From contig NZ_ATXQ01000011.1 of the NCBI RefSeq assembly GCF_000421765.1, forward strand, positions 22,462-86,461: DNA of 64,000 nt, read 5' to 3'. This document shows, one piece after another, positions 27,645 through 36,606 of the stretch. The notes below the pieces were generated by a model. The model was not told the DNA's origin, did no database searches, and saw only the letters and a program-made list of their open reading frames with translations. Each line of letters begins with the position of its first letter. Position 1 is the stretch's first letter. A program made the position numbers and the translations under genes. Source of the DNA: Denitrificimonas caeni DSM 24390. GTDB lineage: Bacteria; Pseudomonadota; Gammaproteobacteria; Pseudomonadales; Pseudomonadaceae.

Positions 27645-28529
27645 TTACAATGATTTATTCGGGGTAATTACCAATTGTGCAGGGCTATCACTACGAATCA
27701 CTTCTTGTAAACGCGGCTTAAAACTAGCATCAAGTTTCTTTACCCGTGCCGACAGCAAGGTTGCAACCCAGTGAAAATCACGGGTATCCGCCACTTCAAT
27801 ACTGACTGCAGCGCGAAATCGAACCACATCGCTGGCCACATCATCCAGTAAGCGACCCAACTGGTGATCGTTGCGACTGGCTAACATCGGCATCGGCAAT
27901 GTGGTGCTATCGGCCAGCGGATCAATAATACGCGCTTTTTTACTGCGGGGTTTCGTTGTTGCCAGCGGCGCTTGCTCTAGTTTTGGCTCCATCACTGTGG
28001 GCTCGATTACGGTGACAGCAGGCGCTGTTTTAATCGGTGTGGCGATTTTTCTCGCGGGTACGCGTGGCGCAGGTTTAGCCGCAGCCGGGCGTTTAACCAC
28101 AGGCTTGACAATCTCTTGCTCAACCACTGGCGGCACAACTTGTGCCTGCACTTCAGCTAAAGCAGTACTCAAACCTTCAGTCAAAGCTGGTGCTTGGGGC
28201 ATTAAGCGCTTGGCATGCATCAACGCAGTGCTGGCAGCCAGCACATCAGCATTCTGTAAGGCTTGTTGGCCATTTTTCAGCCAAGCCGCAGCGAGGCGTT
28301 GCTGCAAGGCAGGCAAGCGCTCATCGTCAGAATAATCAGCACCCAGTGTTTGCAGTTGCTGCTCGGCAGCGACCAATTGATTGCCCTCAACATAGGTGTC
28401 GAAGACCTGTGCAGAAACTGCAAACTGATCAATGACTGGCTCACTGATTTGCTTAGCCGGAGCCTGACAAGCGCTTAGTGCCATAGCAAGACTAAACGCT
28501 AACAGGCTGCGCCATATAATTTGCGTCAT
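27645..28529 (-). CDS. Putative lipoprotein, Ala/Pro/Lys-rich, of unknown function
   Basis: From the ATG at 28529, preceded by AGAGGA, the 294-residue protein has a lipoprotein signal with 'LSAC' (Cys near residue 21). After it come helical, possibly TPR-like repeats ('GNQLVAAEQQLQTLGADYSDDE', 'NADVLAASTALMHAKRL' region), a basic proline-rich linker (about 155-220), and a C-terminal region ending 'SFKPRLQEVIRSDSPAQL'. A longer frame to 28595 adds 22 residues without a signal. A gene at this position lies between metNIQ and znuB in P. aeruginosa. The function is unknown. Confidence 0.75.
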   Translation of the reverse strand: MTQIIWRSLLAFSLAMALSACQAPAKQISEPVIDQFAVSAQVFDTYVEGNQLVAAEQQLQTLGADYSDDERLPALQQRLAAAWLKNGQQALQNADVLAASTALMHAKRLMPQAPALTEGLSTALAEVQAQVVPPVVEQEIVKPVVKRPAAAKPAPRVPARKIATPIKTAPAVTVIEPTVMEPKLEQAPLATTKPRSKKARIIDPLADSTTLPMPMLASRNDHQLGRLLDDVASDVVRFRAAVSIEVADTRDFHWVATLLSARVKKLDASFKPRLQEVIRSDSPAQLVITPNKSL

Positions 28530-28644
28530 GCAATCTATCCTCTGCCTAAAAACAGCTCGCAGTCTACACTGCTCTACTAGGTAGCAGAAGATCAATGCCT
28601 AATACGTCACCGAGCAAATCACTCGGTCACGCATGGCTGATTAA

Positions 28645-29133
28645 TTATTGCTCAAGCGCTGATTGCAATTGCTCGCTTGCTGACCAAATACGGTAACGCA
28701 CTTCCACGCCTTTTGGCGCATACACTACGACCGGTAATTTGCTGTTGTAACCGAGGGTAAAGTTGTCACCCTGCACCGGCACAAAAGCTTCTGTTTTAGT
28801 ATTGTCAGGACAAGCCATCATGGTTGCAATAGGTCCTGCGACATTGTCTAACTGATAATAACTGTAGCCCCAGCCAGATAAATCCTTCTTAGTAAAATCA
28901 CCCATTAATCCACGCGTATTGCAATCAGTCATCATTAACTTGCCAGGCACAATCTCAATCTTTAGCAGTTCTTCATGCGGTTGCTCAGCCAGCCAAATGA
29001 CATGACGAGCCTGTCCTTCTGATGCCGCTGGAAAATCAGCAACGCTACTTAGTTCTGGGGTTGGTCCAGTGGCACAGGCCACCGTCGCAAATGAAAATGC
29101 TGTTACAAGAGTCATTGTTAGCGCTTTGCGCAT
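28645..29133 (-). CDS. eco: Ecotin, periplasmic serine protease inhibitor
   Basis: This 162-residue protein is ecotin, a dimeric broad-range inhibitor of trypsin-like serine proteases that shields bacteria from host elastase and similar enzymes. The match is clear across the mature protein: 'MTDCNTRGLMGDF', 'GWGYSYYQLDNVAGPIATMMACPD' and 'LGYNSKLPVVVYAP'. The reactive site is Met105-Met106 with the disulfide pair Cys71 and Cys108. The N-terminus ends 'FATVACATGPTP'; it may be cleaved after ACA or carry a weak lipoprotein site at Cys20, which would tether it. It stands alone between a lipoprotein gene and znuB. Confidence 0.9.
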   Translation of the reverse strand: MRKALTMTLVTAFSFATVACATGPTPELSSVADFPAASEGQARHVIWLAEQPHEELLKIEIVPGKLMMTDCNTRGLMGDFTKKDLSGWGYSYYQLDNVAGPIATMMACPDNTKTEAFVPVQGDNFTLGYNSKLPVVVYAPKGVEVRYRIWSASEQLQSALEQ

Positions 29134-29234
29134 AATCTAAATCCTTATTTTTACCGGTTGTAGAGCGCGACTTTACCGCCCCCCATGGTTTTTATGACCC
29201 TCAGTTGGCACGGCAGTTCAGGGCAACCACTGCT

Positions 29235-30020
29235 TTAACGCCGTTGCGGCACGATAAAACTGAGCAAAAATAACGCCGCAGCGCACACCACAATCGAGGG
29301 GCCTGCCGGCGTGTCCAGATGCCATGACATCGCCAAACCAGCACAGACGGCAAGCATCCCCAACAGGCTGGCACCAATGGCCATTTGCTCAGGACTACGG
29401 GCATGGCGCTGCGCCGCGGCTGCAGGAATAATCAGTAATGAGGTGATCAGCAGCACACCGACGATTTTCATCGCCACGGCAATCACCAAAGCCATCAGCA
29501 CCATCAACACTAAGCGCAGCTTCGCCACAGGCAAGCCTTCGACCTCGGCCAACTCCTCATGCACGGTAATCGCCAACAATGGTCGCCACAACGCAATCAT
29601 GCAGATTAATACCAGCGCACTACCCGCGCCGATCCAGACTAAATCCATGGCGCTCACGGCAAGCAAATCACCAAATAAGTAGCCCATTAAATCAACCCGC
29701 ACCGACTCCATAAAACTTAGAGTGACCAAACCGAGCGATAAGGTACTGTGCGCTAAAATCCCTAGAATGGTGTCTGAAGCTAAAGGCTGACGCCGCTGCA
29801 GCGCCACTAAAACAAAGGCCAGCAAAAGACAGCCGACAATCACTGCTAACGCCAGATTAATATCAAACAGCAAGCCCAGCGCCACCCCAAATAGCGCGGA
29901 GTGCGCCAAGGTGTCGCCAAAATAAGCCATGCGTCGCCACACTACAAAAGCCCCTAAGGGGCCGGCTACCACCGCCAAGAACAGTCCTGCGCATAAGGCG
30001 TATAAAAGAAAATCAGGCAT
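29235..30020 (-). CDS. znuB: Zinc ABC transporter permease ZnuB
   Basis: ZnuB forms the membrane channel of the high-affinity zinc importer. The protein of about 261 residues has roughly eight membrane segments and ABC-3 motifs ('[30 protein letters not shown]' region near 20-49). I start it at ATG 30020, which overlaps znuC by eight bases; upstream extension to 30038 is inside znuC. It belongs to the znuC-znuB cistron downstream of zur on the minus strand. Confidence 0.95.
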   Translation of the reverse strand: MPDFLLYALCAGLFLAVVAGPLGAFVVWRRMAYFGDTLAHSALFGVALGLLFDINLALAVIVGCLLLAFVLVALQRRQPLASDTILGILAHSTLSLGLVTLSFMESVRVDLMGYLFGDLLAVSAMDLVWIGAGSALVLICMIALWRPLLAITVHEELAEVEGLPVAKLRLVLMVLMALVIAVAMKIVGVLLITSLLIIPAAAAQRHARSPEQMAIGASLLGMLAVCAGLAMSWHLDTPAGPSIVVCAAALFLLSFIVPQRR

Positions 30021-30789
30021 GTGTGCAGTCCGGCCCATGTTGGTGAGTTTTTGGAGTTAACACGCAGCCATGCAAATCATGTTTATGGTCGTGATCATGA
30101 TGGTAGACCGCAAGATCATTGGCCGCACGTGAGCCAAATAACTCAACAAAAGCGGGATCATTGCTGACTTGTTCCGGCAATCCTGAGCAGCACACGTGGC
30201 GATTTAAGCAAATTACCCGATCGGTGGCGCGCATCACCAAATGCAAATCATGGGAAATCATCAACACGCCACAGCCATAACGATCACGTAACTGACCAAT
30301 CAAGTTGTACAACTCAAGCTGACCATTGACATCAACGCCTTGCACCGGCTCATCAAGCACCAATAATTGCGGTTTACGCAATAACGCTCGCGCCAGCAAC
30401 ACCCGCTGTAATTCACCACCAGAGATGCGTTGCAGCGGGCTATTGAGCACTTTAACCGCACCCACTTCAGTCAGCGCAGCAATCACTTGTTCACGACTGA
30501 CGCCGGGTACTAAGCGTAAAAAGCGTAGCACCGACAAAGGTAAGGTGGCATGCACTTCCAGTTTTTGCGGCATATAACCAATGCGTAACTGCGGGGCGCG
30601 CCAAACACTACCGTTATCTGGCGCTAACAAACCCAGCAGCACTCGCACCAGTGAAGTTTTACCTGAGCCATTGGGCCCTACTAAGGTCACAATTTCACCG
30701 GCGGCAATTTGCAAACTGACATCTGCCAGCACACTTTGCTCAGACAGGGTTAAATTTAAATGCTCGGCACGTAATAAAGTAGCGCTCAT
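30013..30789 (-). CDS. znuC: Zinc ABC transporter ATPase ZnuC
   Basis: The 258-residue ATPase has Walker A '[10 protein letters not shown]' (about 38-46), the signature '[16 protein letters not shown]', Walker B '[12 protein letters not shown]' and switch His in 'MISHDLH'. The C-terminal 35 residues are unusual, with a run of His ('[11 protein letters not shown]') and a 'CTHA' end, suggesting a zinc-binding tail. It overlaps zur by four bases upstream and znuB downstream, so zur-znuC-znuB is one transcript. Confidence 0.96.
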   Translation of the reverse strand: MSATLLRAEHLNLTLSEQSVLADVSLQIAAGEIVTLVGPNGSGKTSLVRVLLGLLAPDNGSVWRAPQLRIGYMPQKLEVHATLPLSVLRFLRLVPGVSREQVIAALTEVGAVKVLNSPLQRISGGELQRVLLARALLRKPQLLVLDEPVQGVDVNGQLELYNLIGQLRDRYGCGVLMISHDLHLVMRATDRVICLNRHVCCSGLPEQVSNDPAFVELFGSRAANDLAVYHHDHDHKHDLHGCVLTPKTHQHGPDCTHA

Positions 30790-31274
30790 GCGGCCTCGCG
30801 ACAGGCAGCGCAGATGCCAAGAATTTCGACCATTTGCGTTTCCACAGTAAAGCCCATCTGCTCGGCTTCACTGCTAATCGCCGTATCAATCTGGCTGTGC
30901 TGCACCAGCTCATAGGCGTTATTACACTGTTTGCAAATCATAAAATAACCTTCATGGGCCACTTCTGGATGGCTGCAACCAATATAGGCATTGAGCGAAG
31001 CCAGCCGATGAATCAAACCATTCTCTAATAAAAAATCCAAACCACGGTACACCGTTGGTGGCGCAGCACGGCGGCCATCTTCACGACTGAGCACTTCTAA
31101 AATATCGTAGGCCCCCAGCGGCTTATGGCTTTGCCAAACCAACTCCAGCACGCGCTTACGCAAAGGCGTCAAACGCACACCACGTTGCGCACACACATCT
31201 TCCGCAGACTCAAGCGCTTGACTGATGCACTGATGATGTTGATGCGATTGACAAACCGTTGATGTTTTTAACAT
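30786..31274 (-). CDS. zur: Zinc uptake regulator Zur (Fur family)
   Basis: Zur represses zinc uptake genes when bound to zinc. The 162-residue protein has the Fur winged-helix region ('[25 protein letters not shown]' across about 35-60) and a dimerisation domain with structural zinc cysteine pairs 'CKQC' and 'CAAC'. The N-terminus has extra histidines ('QSHQHHQC'). It is the first gene of zur-znuC-znuB and lies opposite znuA, with a Zur box between them. A ribosome binding site AGGAT precedes the ATG. Confidence 0.95.
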   Translation of the reverse strand: MLKTSTVCQSHQHHQCISQALESAEDVCAQRGVRLTPLRKRVLELVWQSHKPLGAYDILEVLSREDGRRAAPPTVYRGLDFLLENGLIHRLASLNAYIGCSHPEVAHEGYFMICKQCNNAYELVQHSQIDTAISSEAEQMGFTVETQMVEILGICAACREAA

Positions 31275-31300
31275 AACAGCAGCATCCTGATTAAAGAGAC

Positions 31301-31313
31301 GTTATTATATAAC
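31301..31313. promoter_or_regulatory. Zur box between zur and znuA
   Basis: GTTATTATATAAC is an AT-rich near-palindrome of the kind bound by Zur in gammaproteobacteria (core GTTATA-TATAAC). It lies in the 63-base gap between the divergent zur and znuA starts, so it can control both. This is pattern recognition, not a measured site. Confidence 0.7.
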
Positions 31314-31337
31314 TCTTTGCTTACGGAGTGTACCGCT

Positions 31338-32270
31338 GTGTTTCGTTTCTTGCTGATCAGTTGCTTAACCTTATGGAGTATCAGCGCTCAAGCGCAGGTG
31401 CAAATTTTAACCAGTATTAAGCCCTTACAGCTGATCGCCGCGGCCATTCAAGACGGTCAAGGTGAGCCGCAAGTGCTGCTACCGCCGGGTGCCTCACCGC
31501 ACTATTTTGTGCTGCGTCCGTCGGATGCCAAGCGTTTAGATCAGGCTGATTTATTTTACTGGATCGGCCCGGACCTGGAGAACTTCTTACCGCGTCTGTT
31601 AACACAGCGCAGTCAACTCAGTGTCGCCGTGCAAACACTGCCAGCATTACAACTGCAGTATTTCGGTGAAGCACAGGTGCATGCCGAAGATGAAGACGAG
31701 CACGGCCATACTGACGAACTGGTTGAGCATGATCATAACCATCAGCCCGGCACAGTCGATGCCCATTTATGGTTGCTGCCACACAATGCCAAAGTGATTG
31801 CCCAGCGCATGAGTGCTGATTTAAGCCAGTTGGATCCTAATAACGCCAAGCAGTATGCCGCTAACTTGCAAGCCTTTAGTCAGCGTTTAGATCGCCTAGA
31901 CCAGCAACTGCAAGCGCAACTTCAGCCGCTGCAGAGTAAATCCTTTTTTGTCTTTCATGAGGCATTTAATTATTTTGAGCAGGCCTATGGCTTAAAACAT
32001 GTCGGCGTTTTTGCTTTATCGGGCGAACTACAACCCGGTGCCAAACACGTCAACCAAATGCGCCAGCGTTTACAGCAAACCGGTCCCAGCTGTGTGTTTA
32101 GCGAACCGCCACTGCAGCCTCGCTTGGCTCACACCCTGGCTGATGGTTTACCGGTAATCCTTGCCGAACTGGATGCTTTAGGTAGCAACATTGAAGTCAA
32201 CGCAGTGGGTTACGAACAACTTTTGCAACATTTGGCTGAGCAGTTTTCGACCTGCTTAACAAGCTTCTAA
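31338..32270 (+). CDS. znuA: Zinc ABC transporter binding protein ZnuA
   Basis: ZnuA captures zinc in the periplasm for ZnuBC. From the GTG at 31338 it has a signal peptide (MFRFLLISCLTLWSISAQA) and about 310 residues. It contains 'ILTSIKPLQLIAAAI', 'LPPGASPHYF', a His/Glu/Asp-rich loop ('HAEDEDEHGHTDELVEHDHNH' spans about 115-135) and the later metal-site histidines ('DAHLWL', 'FFVFHEAFNYF'). The start is chosen for the signal peptide and a GGAG site; a TTG at 31317 would add seven residues. It is divergent from zur and shares the Zur box. Confidence 0.94.
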   Translation: MFRFLLISCLTLWSISAQAQVQILTSIKPLQLIAAAIQDGQGEPQVLLPPGASPHYFVLRPSDAKRLDQADLFYWIGPDLENFLPRLLTQRSQLSVAVQTLPALQLQYFGEAQVHAEDEDEHGHTDELVEHDHNHQPGTVDAHLWLLPHNAKVIAQRMSADLSQLDPNNAKQYAANLQAFSQRLDRLDQQLQAQLQPLQSKSFFVFHEAFNYFEQAYGLKHVGVFALSGELQPGAKHVNQMRQRLQQTGPSCVFSEPPLQPRLAHTLADGLPVILAELDALGSNIEVNAVGYEQLLQHLAEQFSTCLTSF

Positions 32271-32297
32271 AGGCAACATTAACGTCGCAAACAAAGA

Positions 32298-32335
32298 CTT
32301 AACCACTCTGCTAGCAACTGCTCTAAGTGGTTAAG
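32298..32335. repeat. Inverted repeat after znuA
   Basis: CTTAACCACT at 32298 pairs perfectly with AGTGGTTAAG ending at 32335 around an 18-base loop. No T-run follows. It could be a factor-dependent terminator of znuA or a regulatory hairpin for the downstream gene. The wider gap (32271-32569) holds no gene I can support. Confidence 0.4.
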
Positions 32336-32569
32336 CAGCTTACTCTACAGCCAAACAAGAAAACCCCTTACCTGCTGTCGGCCAATCGTAGATTTAAACG
32401 GTTTTATATAGAAACCGATTAGAGAAACAAGTTACACTAGTAGCCGATTGCCATCACGGCGATGATGCAAATCAATACACCATTAACCAAGATTGCTATA
32501 TTCAGCAGCGATCGGGGCTCTCAAAAAACTCTTACTTATTTACTCAGCTGGTCGCGGCAAAGGTTCATT

Positions 32570-34780
32570 ATGTTTTCTGAGGAAAAATTAAGTGCTCTAA
32601 TCGCCAGTATCGGCTTGAATAATCAAGCGTTCCGCGAGCGCGAGCGCTTTATGGACTGGCAGCCTGAAGATGCTATATACCTTGCACAAGCCTCTGAGAA
32701 CGTGCAACAGCAACATATCGACTTTATTAAGCAACTGCATGAGCATCTGGCGCAGTTTCCAGACATTGCACTGCAGTTTCAGCAAGCGCAAAGCTCAGAA
32801 AGCTTAGCGACCAAACAAGAGCAATACTATCAACAGCTATGGCAAAGCCCGCATGATGAAAACTACATTAAAGATCGAGTGCGCGTTGGCTTAACCCACC
32901 AAGCCATCGGACTCAAACCACAATGGTACCTGGGTTCCTATCGTCTTTATTTAGACACCATGCTGAAAGCAGTTTGTAGTGACGCTGAGCAAACACAACT
33001 GCTCTCAAGCTTACTTAAAGCAGTTTTTCTAGATATGTCGCTCGCCATCGACAGCTATGCTGCCGCTTACAATCAGCGTCTTGAAGAAAATCAAGCGCGG
33101 TTTGCTCGAGCGATGCGTGGTGCTAACGATGGTATTTGGGAGTGGGAAATTGATAGCGATCGTTTGCATGTGTCCAATCGTTGGCTAGAGATGCTCGACC
33201 TGACTGCTGAAGAACTCGGTGTGCACAACAGCAACAACTGGATGAGCCGTATCCATCACGACGATTTGCCTTTAGTTCGTAAAGCGCTCGGCAAGCATCT
33301 TAGTGGACACAGTCAGTTTTTAGACTGCGAACACCGTATTCGTAAAAAAAATGGCGACTATATTTGGGTCTCATTACGTGGCTTTGCCAGCACTAATGAA
33401 CAAGGTGGACAACGTATATCGGGCTCACAAGCCGACATTAGCGAGCGCAAAGAACATGAGCAACGCATGTCTTATGCGGCTTTCCATGACCCTTTGACAG
33501 GTTTAGCCAATCGCCGCCAACTCGATCAATTACTGCACGACTCGATGCAACGCAGCCAACAAGCAGGCACTCGTGAAACAGCCTTGTTATTTATTGATCT
33601 CGATAACTTCAAGCAGGTTAACGACAACTACGGGCATAAAGCCGGTGACTTTCTCTTGGTAGAGATCGCTCGCCGCTTACAAAACTGCTTACGTCCAGGC
33701 GATCATTTAGGCCGCTTTGGTGGTGATGAATTTGTAGTGTTACTGGATGACCTTGCCTGCTTAGAAGATGCCGAACATGTCGCGCAACGGATGCTCGATA
33801 GCTTGTCATCTGCGTTGCGTATTGACGATCATTTGTTATCGGTAAGCGCCAGTATTGGTATTACCGTGCTACCTCACGGCACGCCACCGAACGAGTTGCT
33901 ACAAGCTGCTGATTTGGCACTCTATCAGGCTAAAATGGCTGGTAAAGCACAGTTTGCGCACTACACAAAAGATATGCACTTGGCGACCCAAGAGCTGCAA
34001 AGCAAGCAGGCCGCACTCACCAAAGGCCTCGCTAACAAGTCATTCGAATTGCTCTATCAACCTATTTACTCAGTCAATCAAGAACCCAAACACGACTCTT
34101 CAGCGATTTATGCAGTTGAAGCTTTGTTACGCTGGCATCATGACGGGCACTGTTACACCCCTGATAGTTTCTTAGACTTGCTGGAAGACTCTGATGAGAT
34201 TCTTGCAGTAGGCGCTTGGGTATTAAAGTCTGCTTGCAGCACTGTGCGCCAATGGCAGCAGAGCTTTATCCCGCAGTTGCACTGCTCAGTAAACCTCTCT
34301 TACAAGCAATTGCGCAGTCCACACTTGGTGTCTTTAATGAAAACTGCGCTCGAATCAAGCGGCTTATTAGCCAAGTTCTTAATTATCGAAATTACCGAAC
34401 AACACCTCAAGCCAGATTGCGCGCAATCATTAGCCAACTTACGCGAACTGAGCCAACTCGGTATTCAAATTGCGCTGGATAACTTCGGCATGGGCCAAGC
34501 ATCTCTGGGTTACCTCAAGCGCTTCCCGCTGAACATTCTTAAAGTTGATAAAAGCTTGATCAGTAATACCCTGCAAGACCCTTTACTAAAAGATTTTGGT
34601 CAAGCGATGATCAGTTTAGGGCACAGTTTGAATCTTAAGGTCATCGCCGAGGGTATCGAAAACACCGATCAGCTGTCACTCATTCAGGCTCGCCAATGTG
34701 AGTTTGCCCAAGGTTATTTGTTCAGCAATCCACTGACGGCACAACAGTTTGAAGCGTTGGTCAGCACACCTGCAAAATAA
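32570..34780 (+). CDS. Globin-coupled PAS-GGDEF-EAL sensor protein
   Basis: From ATG 32570 (AAAGG ribosome binding site, 7 bases) the protein has 736 residues. Residues about 1-165 form a globin-coupled sensor domain, with the likely haem proximal His110 in 'GLTHQAIGLKPQWYLGSY'. A PAS domain follows (about 175-300), then GGDEF (about 310-470) and EAL (about 480-730). The GGDEF is 'RFGGDEFVV' with the inhibitory RxxD site (RPGD) five residues before it, so it should make c-di-GMP with feedback. The EAL keeps 'EALLRW', but the second Asp of the DDFG metal motif is Asn ('DNFGMGQAS'), so phosphodiesterase activity is doubtful. Together this predicts an oxygen- or NO-responsive diguanylate cyclase. 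An in-frame upstream start at 32462 gives residues outside the globin fold. Confidence 0.85.
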   Translation: MFSEEKLSALIASIGLNNQAFRERERFMDWQPEDAIYLAQASENVQQQHIDFIKQLHEHLAQFPDIALQFQQAQSSESLATKQEQYYQQLWQSPHDENYIKDRVRVGLTHQAIGLKPQWYLGSYRLYLDTMLKAVCSDAEQTQLLSSLLKAVFLDMSLAIDSYAAAYNQRLEENQARFARAMRGANDGIWEWEIDSDRLHVSNRWLEMLDLTAEELGVHNSNNWMSRIHHDDLPLVRKALGKHLSGHSQFLDCEHRIRKKNGDYIWVSLRGFASTNEQGGQRISGSQADISERKEHEQRMSYAAFHDPLTGLANRRQLDQLLHDSMQRSQQAGTRETALLFIDLDNFKQVNDNYGHKAGDFLLVEIARRLQNCLRPGDHLGRFGGDEFVVLLDDLACLEDAEHVAQRMLDSLSSALRIDDHLLSVSASIGITVLPHGTPPNELLQAADLALYQAKMAGKAQFAHYTKDMHLATQELQSKQAALTKGLANKSFELLYQPIYSVNQEPKHDSSAIYAVEALLRWHHDGHCYTPDSFLDLLEDSDEILAVGAWVLKSACSTVRQWQQSFIPQLHCSVNLSYKQLRSPHLVSLMKTALESSGLLAKFLIIEITEQHLKPDCAQSLANLRELSQLGIQIALDNFGMGQASLGYLKRFPLNILKVDKSLISNTLQDPLLKDFGQAMISLGHSLNLKVIAEGIENTDQLSLIQARQCEFAQGYLFSNPLTAQQFEALVSTPAK

Positions 34781-34860
34781 GGATAACAGCGCCAAACTTT
34801 AATCAGATGGTTATACTGCGCAGTATTGCTTAACGCGTGACTGATCGAACGAGGTTTTTT

Positions 34861-36480
34861 GTGGCTCTTCCTGCCCAACGTCGCTGGTATCCAATTTCTT
34901 TATTTTTTGTCGCTTTGGTCTGTCTGCCGATCAGCGTCCTACTGCTCAGCTGGCATAGCGTGGATACGCAGATCTGGAATCATCTGTGGGAAACGCAGAT
35001 GACACGTTTACTCTCCAACACTGCGATTCTGCTAGCGGGGGTCGGTGTTGGCGTGACATTAATTGGCGTCAGTCTTGCCTGGCTCACCAGTCTTTGTGAG
35101 TTTCCAGGCCGCCGTTGGCTCGATTGGGCGTTGATGCTGCCCTTTGCAATCCCAGCTTATGTTTTAGCCTTTGTCTTTGTTGGTTTACTGGATTTTTCCG
35201 GCCCGGTTCAAACCTTACTGCGTGAATGGTTTGGCAGCGGTTTGCGCTTACCCAGCGTACGCTCCACCGGTGGCGTTATTATCGTTTTCATTCTGGTGTT
35301 TTACCCCTATGTTTACCTGCTGGCGCGCACTGCCTTTTTAGCCCAAGGCAAAGGTTTTATGGAGGCCGCACGGGTTTTAGGTTTAAGCCCTTGGCAAGCC
35401 TTTTGGCGAGTGGCTTTACCGGTTGCACGCCCAGCCATTGGCGCTGGCGTGGCTTTAGCGCTGATGGAAGCACTGGCTGATTTTGGCGCGGTGTCAGTAT
35501 TTAACTTCGACACCTTCACCACGGCAATTTATAAAACCTGGTATGGTTTTTTTAGCTTATCCAGCGCGACCCAACTGGCCAGTTTACTGCTACTGTTTGT
35601 CGCCGTGCTGCTGTTTTCAGAACAACGTGCACGTGGCGCTATTCGCCCAAGCAATGAGCGCCCTCGCGGTAAAGCTTTGTATAAACTGCGCGGTTGGAAA
35701 GCCTTTTTAGCCACCACTTGGTGCTGCTTGGTGTTTCTCTGCGCCTTTGTCATTCCAATTCTGCAATTGCTCGCATGGTTTTGGCAGCGCGGCCGTTTTG
35801 ACCTCGATGAGCGCTACACCGCGCTGATCACTCACACCTTATATTTAGGCCTAATAGCCGCTGCAATCACCGTCACAGCAGCTTTACTGCTAGCATTTGC
35901 TAAGCGCATGACGCCCACCAAACGTATGCACGCCTTGGTCGGCTTTGCTAATTTAGGCTACGCATTGCCCGGTTCGGTGTTGGCTGTAGCGATTATGCTG
36001 GCCTTTAGTTATTTGGATGAACACGCGGTGATTCCATTATCTTTATCGTTCGGCGGCGCCGGCAAGCCGATTCTGCTAGGCAGTTTAAGTGCGCTCTTAC
36101 TGGCGTATATGATTCGTTTTATGGCCGTTGCCTATGGTCCACTTGAAGGCGCTTTAGCACGCATTAAGCCGTCGCTACCGGAAGCGTCACGCAGCTTAGG
36201 CATTAGTGGCTTGTCATTATTTCGTCGTGTGTATCTGCCATTATTGCTGCCGGGTAGTTTATCGGCAGCATTGCTGGTGTTTGTCGATGTGCTTAAAGAA
36301 ATGCCTGCTACCTTATTAATGCGCCCGTTTGGCTGGGATACCTTAGCCGTGCGTATTTTTGAAATGACCAGTGAGGGTGAGTGGGCGCGAGCTTCGTTAC
36401 CTGCGTTAACTTTGGTGTTGGTGGGCTTGCTACCCGTTGTGCTATTGATTCGTCGCTCGGCTTATCGTCCAGGACATTAG
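34861..36480 (+). CDS. ABC iron-type permease (FbpB-like), two fused permease halves
   Basis: The 539-residue protein has about twelve membrane segments and two EAA coupling motifs ('EAARVLGLSPWQAFWRVALPVA' near 170 and 'EASRSLGISGLSLFRRVYLPLL' near 445), typical of the fused FbpB/CysU-type permease for Fe(III) or similar ions. I start it at GTG 34861, which has GAGG 6 bases upstream; the GTG at 34837 adds eight residues. In P. aeruginosa this gene is next to gcvT and beside a binding-protein gene; here no binding protein or ATPase gene lies next to it, so the partners must be encoded elsewhere. Confidence 0.88.
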   Translation: MALPAQRRWYPISLFFVALVCLPISVLLLSWHSVDTQIWNHLWETQMTRLLSNTAILLAGVGVGVTLIGVSLAWLTSLCEFPGRRWLDWALMLPFAIPAYVLAFVFVGLLDFSGPVQTLLREWFGSGLRLPSVRSTGGVIIVFILVFYPYVYLLARTAFLAQGKGFMEAARVLGLSPWQAFWRVALPVARPAIGAGVALALMEALADFGAVSVFNFDTFTTAIYKTWYGFFSLSSATQLASLLLLFVAVLLFSEQRARGAIRPSNERPRGKALYKLRGWKAFLATTWCCLVFLCAFVIPILQLLAWFWQRGRFDLDERYTALITHTLYLGLIAAAITVTAALLLAFAKRMTPTKRMHALVGFANLGYALPGSVLAVAIMLAFSYLDEHAVIPLSLSFGGAGKPILLGSLSALLLAYMIRFMAVAYGPLEGALARIKPSLPEASRSLGISGLSLFRRVYLPLLLPGSLSAALLVFVDVLKEMPATLLMRPFGWDTLAVRIFEMTSEGEWARASLPALTLVLVGLLPVVLLIRRSAYRPGH

Positions 36481-36606
36481 CCGAGCGGCAGCGAAGCAGA
36501 CTATATTTATAATGACCGGTGCAGCCCTTAAGCAACATGGCTACAATACGTACCGTTTGAATTATCCACAGGCTCAAATACTGCGTTTGGCCAGTTAGGA
36601 GATCCC

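Noticed and set aside
27871..28335. Plus-strand 154-codon frame opposite the Ala/Pro-rich lipoprotein
   Set aside because: It is a complement shadow of biased codons in the lipoprotein gene; composition is Ala/Gly/Ser with no family match.
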